Below, piece by piece: positions 58,930 to 64,000 of a stretch of DNA of 64,000 nt. Numbering within the stretch: the first letter of the stretch is position 1; the number at the start of each line of letters is the position of its first letter. The notes beneath the pieces are model-generated. The model saw only the letters and a list, made by a program, of their open reading frames with translations. It had not been told where the DNA came from and searched no databases. Source of the DNA: Ailanthus altissimus. Lineage: Eukaryota; Streptophyta; Magnoliopsida; Sapindales; Simaroubaceae. The stretch is taken from the NCBI GenBank assembly GCA_946807835.1, contig OX327690.1, positions 9,644,501-9,708,500 of the forward strand, in the 5' to 3' direction. Made by a program: the position numbers and the translations under genes.

Positions 58930-59762
58930 GATTTATTTTATTAATCAAAGAATTGATCAGGGAAAAAATAAATTTAAAGGGTTTAAGAGTTAAACTCAGT
59001 GTTAGATTAGGAGCTACTGTTCTAGCTTACCAAACTCATTGAGTCGGTGACTAGAACTGTCAACGAGTTAGTCTCCAGGCGGACTCCCAGGATAAACGTA
59101 TATAACGTTATAGGTTATGGTGATTTCTCAACCCTTAAATGTATTAATATGATTAATATATTATTTATTGTGTTTATTGTATAATTTAATTATTCCGTAG
59201 TGTTAAATATGTATGAGATACATATTTTATGCAAAAAAAATACTATTGCATATGCATACACCTACGTATATTAGGTCCCCTACTGAATCTCACTCTGTGA
59301 TAACTCAAAAGATACAACGTATGAATGTAAGTTCATTACTTGCTCAGGATTAAGATCAATCAAGTTTATTAAAACTTTTGTGAATTAAGATCTATGACAT
59401 TTAGTTAACCAGATCAAAATTCATAGTAGTCCCGTTCAATGTACATATATATTAGTTTTTCTATTTGAAGTCTCTACTTCGATGATAAAGACAAATCATT
59501 CACAATAAAAAGCAAAAAAACTACAACATTACATAATGAAATGCTCTTTTCATTAATGGTTGTGAATTAGATTTAATTTATAAATAACTTGTGATCTATA
59601 CCCTCTATATTAGTATTATATGCCTAATACATATATCACATACTTTATAAATATAAGCTCATTAATGTATACTCAATTATATGTATGAATAAACTTTTAT
59701 TAATCAAATAAAATATTATTTCACATGCTTTAAAGGCATAAAATAACATTACATGTCTAATA

Positions 59763-59778
59763 ATCTCCCACTTGCCCT
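59763..59778 (-). other. Polypurine tract of copia C2
   Basis: The minus strand reads AGGGCAAGTGGGAGAT directly before the 3' LTR, identical to C1. Confidence 0.8.
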
Positions 59779-59999
59779 AAAGCATGTCGAGTAACTATTG
59801 AACCCCTATATTATTCATATTAGTTTTAAAAACTCTTAGCTGACAATGACTTTGGTGAATGGATCTTCTAGATTATCGTTTACGCAATCTTAGATACTAT
59901 GACCTCACCAATTTGCATGAAGCTCCCTTACCAAATAATATTTTCTCTTCATATATTATTTTTTTGGTATTTGGTGTTTTAGACTTGCTACTACCCTAC

Positions 60000-62900
60000 T
60001 ATTATCTTAATAGAGAATAATGGGCATCTAAGCACTGGGTACCGCCTCAAGCTCCTTAAGGAACTTCCAAAGCTATATAGCCTCTTTTGTAGCTTTAGAT
60101 GGAGCTATATATTCAGCTTCCATGGTGGAGTCTGTAATACATGATTGTCTTGCACTCTTTTAACTTATAACTCCACCATTTAAAATGAACACATACTATG
60201 AGAAAAATCTAGGTATCCTTATATTCTTGAAACTTTGAATCTAGATATCTGATAAATATAAGATCCTCACTGAAATATACAAGCATATAATCTTTCGTTC
60301 TCCGAAGATACTTAAATATATACTTTAATGCAATCCAGTTTTATGATCTTGGATTTGATTAACATCTACTGATCAGTGAAACTACATAATAAATATTTGG
60401 TCTAGTATATAGCATTGCATATATGAGACTTCCCATTGCTAATGCATAAGGAATACTTCTCATGCAATCTATCTCTTCAGTTATTTTAAAAAATCGATGA
60501 TTGGATAGATCAATTCCATATCTAAAGGGAAACAATCTCTTTTGGAATTTTACATAGCAAACTTGATCAGAATTTTGTTAATATACTCAGTTTGGGATAA
60601 GCCTAACATCTTTAACTTGAGATCTCTTAATACTTTGATCGCAAAGATGTTACTGACTTCTTCTAGATCATTCATATGAAAATAGTTAGAAAACCATATT
60701 TTATCTGATGATAACGCTTCTACATTATTCTCAATGAGTAGTACATCATCAAAATATAGGACTAAAAAAATATCAACCGCCCATCTATCCTTTTGTAAAT
60801 ACAAGGGTCATCATGATTTTGATCAAAACCAATCTAATTTGATAGCTTGATCAAATCTGATGTTCTAAGATCTAGATAGATTTTTGTAGTTTACAAACCA
60901 TATGCTCTTGGCGTATAGCTATAAAGCCATCTGGTTGTATCATATTGATACTTTGTTCAAGATTGTCATTAAGAAAGGCAGTATTGACATCCATTTGCCA
61001 AATATCATAATCAAGATTTGCTATAGTGGATAAGAGAATTCTAATAGACTTAAGCATGGCTATCGGTGAAAATGTCTCCTCATAATTGATACCTTCTTTC
61101 TGAGTGTATCCTTTAACAATAAGCCTAACTTTAAAGGTTTTCATCTTTCCGTCTATCCCTCTCTTTCTCTTGTAGACTCATTTACACCCTATGAGATTTA
61201 TCTCTTAAGGGTTTTTATAAGTTTTCAGACTTTATTGAAATACATAAAATCCATCTCCGATTTTATAGTTTTACATTAATGGACTGCATCTTTATCAATC
61301 ATTGCTTCACCTTAGCTAGTAGGATTTAGTTCATGTTCATTAGAAACTACCTATAAATACTCTTCAATTAACATGCACTTTGTTAGATTTTAAATAATCC
61401 TCCCACTATGAAAAAGTACAAATGGTTGTCACTTAATTAGCTTTATAAACCATTACTTTATTATAGCAAGTGGGATCTAGTTCATTTTTATTAGAAATTG
61501 TCTATAAAAACTTTCCAATTAATATGTACTAGCTGGACGTCTAATAATCCTCCTACTGTAACAAAGTACTAGTGCTTATTGCTTTATAACTGACTCTGGT
61601 TGGTTATTATAATCTGAATTAGAATTAACTCATTGACTCTATCAGGCACAATATTAAAACTGCCAGATAACTCAACAAGAATTATCTTACTCTTAGGATT
61701 GAATTTTTCATTTAGTTTTTTTCAAGAAAGATTGTAGTAGTGCTAACTAATACTTTCTTATCTTGAGAACTATAGAAAAGACTTCCTCTTATTCCTTTAG
61801 GATAGTCAACAAATAGACAAACTTTTGACTTAGATTCACTTGTTTGTCTTCCCTTTTAGTACATGAGCTGGACAACCCCATATATATATATAATGTAAAC
61901 TTGGTTAATGCATATCTATATTTCTAGAGGTGTTTTAGGGATTAACTTAGATGGAATTAAGTTAAAAAGATACATGGTTATTTCTAAGGCATAACCCTAG
62001 AACGAGATGAGTAAAGTTGATTAACTTATTATTGACCTCACCATTTCAAAAAGAGTTCTATTTCTTCTTGCTACTACACCATTTTGCTGGGGTGAACTTG
62101 ATGCAGTCAACTGGGATAATATTTTACTGTTTGACAAATAGGTCCTGAACTCATTATAGAGGTATTTTCCACCTCAATCATATTGAAGTGCCTTTATGTG
62201 TTTTCCTAATTACCTTTCCACTTATACCTGAAACTCTTTGAATTTATCAAACGCCTTAGACTTGTGGTGCATTAGGTACATATAACAGAATTTAGAATAA
62301 CACCAATAAAAGTGATGAAATATTCATAACCTTCTATAGTTTGTGTGCTTATAAGCCCACATACGTCAAAGTACACTAATTTTAACATTTCGATGTCTCT
62401 ATTACCTTTAGTATTAAAGAATTTTCTGGTCATTTACCTTTTATATATGATTCACAGACTGGTAGCGGTTCAATATCTTACGAACTTAAAGGTCCATCTT
62501 TGACTAGTCTTTTGATCCTATTTAGACTAATATGACCAAGACATAGATGCCATAGATATGTTTTATTAGTGCGAGTCGCTTTAATCCTCTTATAATGATA
62601 AGATTCATTATTCAATTTTGTGTCATGCAGTGAGTTGATTTTAGGATATATGTAGTATAGATTGTTAACTAGTATACCAGAATATATAAATGACTTATTT
62701 CTTTTGATCACTACAATTGAGTCAAAAATAATAGAATAACCAAATTTATTCAAATAAGTAACTGAAATCAAATTGCGTTTGAGTTCCTATACTAAAAAAC
62801 AATCCTCAAATACTAAAGTCCTAAAATAATAAAACAAAAAGTTGAACAACTCCCATTGCCTTTGCTACAACAGTTACGTTGTTTCCTAGTCTAAGACTGA

Positions 62901-63321
62901 TCTATCATTCATTGAGTGATTTAGTTTCCTAGAACCCTTGCAATGAATTGCAAATATGATTAGTGGCTCCAGAATCTATTATCCAGGAATCTGTAGAGTC
63001 AACCACTAAATATGTTTCAATGACAAAAATATTATCAGAAGGTGAAGCTGTCCTTTTAGCTATTGAAAACTTAATTAAAGGACAATTTCTCTTCCAATGT
63101 CCTTTAATGCTACATTGAAAACACTTTCCTTTAGGCCTTACTACCATTTTATGAATTTGCACAAATCCTGAATTAGATGCTTTATTTGGCTTGTTCTTCT
63201 TCTTTTTACTATCATTTCCTTTAGGATTGAGACCAAAAGATGAAGATGGACCCTTAGTTAAGTGACTATTATAAGCATCTATTTCATCTTGAGGTGCATT
63301 TTCATAGGTATTTGTAGGCAT
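60000..63321 (-). pseudogene. Broken copia gag-pol of C2
   Basis: Right to left: gag C-terminus with an intact knuckle CFQCSIKGHWKRNCP and protease SWIIDSGATNHICNSL (62929-63321); GAG-pre-integrase HLCLGHISLNRIKRL (62478-62771); integrase remnants at 61700-62470; RT N-terminal half at 60872-61144 (EGINYEETFSPIAMLKSI, DVNTAFLNDNLEQSI) and RT C-terminal half at 60550-60804 with FLVLYFDDVLLIENN (Y-F-D-D in place of YVDD); RNase H traces at 60050-60130. Gag keeps the first knuckle Cys that C1 has lost. Stops and shifts separate the blocks. Confidence 0.88.
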
Positions 63322-64000
63322 TTATCAGTTAAGACATATCTGTGTCTTTTAGCTGTGAGTTCAATATCTAAGTTCCTTTCTCAATCTACATAATTATTTC
63401 TAGTTAACTTATTTTGGTTAAGGATGGATGCTAGTAGGATGAATGAAAACATATGAAAAATAAATTCATACACGAGCATACATTATCTAATAGCATGTGT
63501 AACTTTTGCATGAATGCATGAAATACAATTATGTAGAACTCTTTAACTATATTATGCATGGGTAGTCCATTTTTTTATTTAGAACACGCCTCTGTAAAGT
63601 GGTCGTATCCGTCATGAATTAGACTAGTATCATACTAATTTATTATTATTATTTAGATATATCATAACAAATAATAATAAACTACTGATTTTATAGCCCT
63701 TAGATTTAATTGACAAGAACTCCGTAGGGAGGATATCAATCAACCTGAGTTAAGTGCATAACTATTATTTCATTCATTTATATTTTTTAATTAGAAAAGC
63801 CATCGTAGGGTAGTCAATTTCGCATGAGTCATATATTAGATCTTATAATTTAGGGAAGTCCTGTCTAGTAACCAGTTCTGATTAATACCCTCTATAGGAA
63901 GCTCATAAGGTTTGAGGTAAGGCATTAATCTACCTTATTATAAGACTAATAATGGAGGCCATAGGCTTTATGCTTAAAGCCTTCTCTCACTCAATATTTT

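Larger units (their letters stand above)
57075..59284 (+). mobile_element. Solo LTR D3, about 2210 bp
   Basis: It starts TGTTAGGGTTGGTGCTTACG and ends near GTCCCCTACT, whose CCCCTA mirrors the TAGGG start. Flanks are AAATC (57070-57074) and GAATC (59285-59289). Removing it rejoins the C2 LTR phrase GACCGTTTATATAAATC-TCAC. It is homologous to D1 and D2 (CGTGCCATCC, GGTCCTTTAACCCGAGTG). It contains a hairpin not seen in the other copies. Confidence 0.82.
56099..59762 (-). repeat. 3' LTR of copia C2, interrupted by solo LTR D3
   Basis: Without D3 (57075-59284 plus duplication) about 1450 bp remain, colinear with the C1 LTRs through TTTAGAATTAGATTAGGATT, GAGGTTTTGACCGTTTATAT and AGTCTCTACTTCGATGAT. 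An (AT)n microsatellite is expanded at 56429-56459. Confidence 0.85.
56099..64000 (-). mobile_element. Ty1-copia retrotransposon C2 (right end outside the window)
   Basis: Same family as C1. The left (3') LTR is 56099-59762 with D3 inside. Its tips are TATTGG and TCTAATA, both changed from TG and CA. The polypurine tract on the minus strand at 59763-59778 equals that of C1. Coding blocks follow at 60000-63321 on the minus strand. 63400-64000 matches the C1 gag leader region at 24440-25080, so about 2.5 kb more, including the 5' LTR, should lie beyond the window. It is more decayed than C1. Confidence 0.88.

Noticed and set aside
1..64000. CRISPR array, operon, tRNA, rRNA or riboswitch
   Set aside because: No regularly spaced short repeats with unique spacers, no cloverleaf or rRNA sequence, and no prokaryotic gene order were seen; initiator tRNA-like strings are primer-binding sites of retrotransposons.

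Overview
The window is nuclear DNA of a flowering plant, most likely a eudicot. It is AT-rich, its genes carry GT-AG introns, and Ty1-copia and Ty3-gypsy LTR retrotransposons dominate the intergenic space. There is no sign of bacterial, organellar or viral gene organisation. I cannot name the species.

Two host genes are present, both on the + strand. At 1883-5602 lies a seven-exon gene for a 496-residue CCHC zinc-knuckle protein with a basic C-terminal tail. At about 44.76-54.2 kb lies a T-type cyclin gene (six coding exons at 45570-53976 plus a 5'UTR exon, 590 residues), the regulatory partner of CDKC/CDK9-like kinases in plant P-TEFb. Both have open, splice-consistent reading frames and look functional.

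Between them (about 7-44 kb) is a deeply nested retrotransposon block. Target-site duplications (TSDs) give the order of insertion. An old Tat/Ogre-like gypsy element H (minus strand, about 10.6-11.23 and 41.27-42.07 kb) was split by gypsy element A (11239-41268, minus, TSD GCATC). The pol 3' end of A was split by solo LTR F (13404-35812, TSD TTGAT/TTAAT). F was split by Athila/Tat-like element B (16192-35717, plus, TSD CCTAT/CCTGT). The 5' LTR of B was split by copia element C1 (17276-27792, minus, TSD AAAAC/AGAAC). The 3' LTR of C1 was split by solo LTR D1 (17589-19807, TSD CTTTC). That makes six levels. Side insertions are solo LTR G1 inside the LTR of A, LTR G2 inside F, and solo LTR D2 inside the gag of B. 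A hAT-like MITE (8291-8999) sits in the left flank, and a truncated D copy and a copia reverse-transcriptase relic lie at 42.07-43.86 kb.

Right of the cyclin gene come a long foldback element (about 54.56-55.28 kb) and a second copy of copia family C (C2, 56099 to beyond the window end, minus). C2 carries solo LTR D3 (57075-59284) in its 3' LTR, and D3 holds a near-perfect 51-bp-arm hairpin. All retrotransposon reading frames seen here are broken, so nothing in the block looks autonomous. I found no previously undescribed host system. The most notable structures are the readable six-level nest, a gag-protease-only Athila-like element, a possible antisense extra ORF next to H, and an in-frame alternative acceptor in the cyclin gene.
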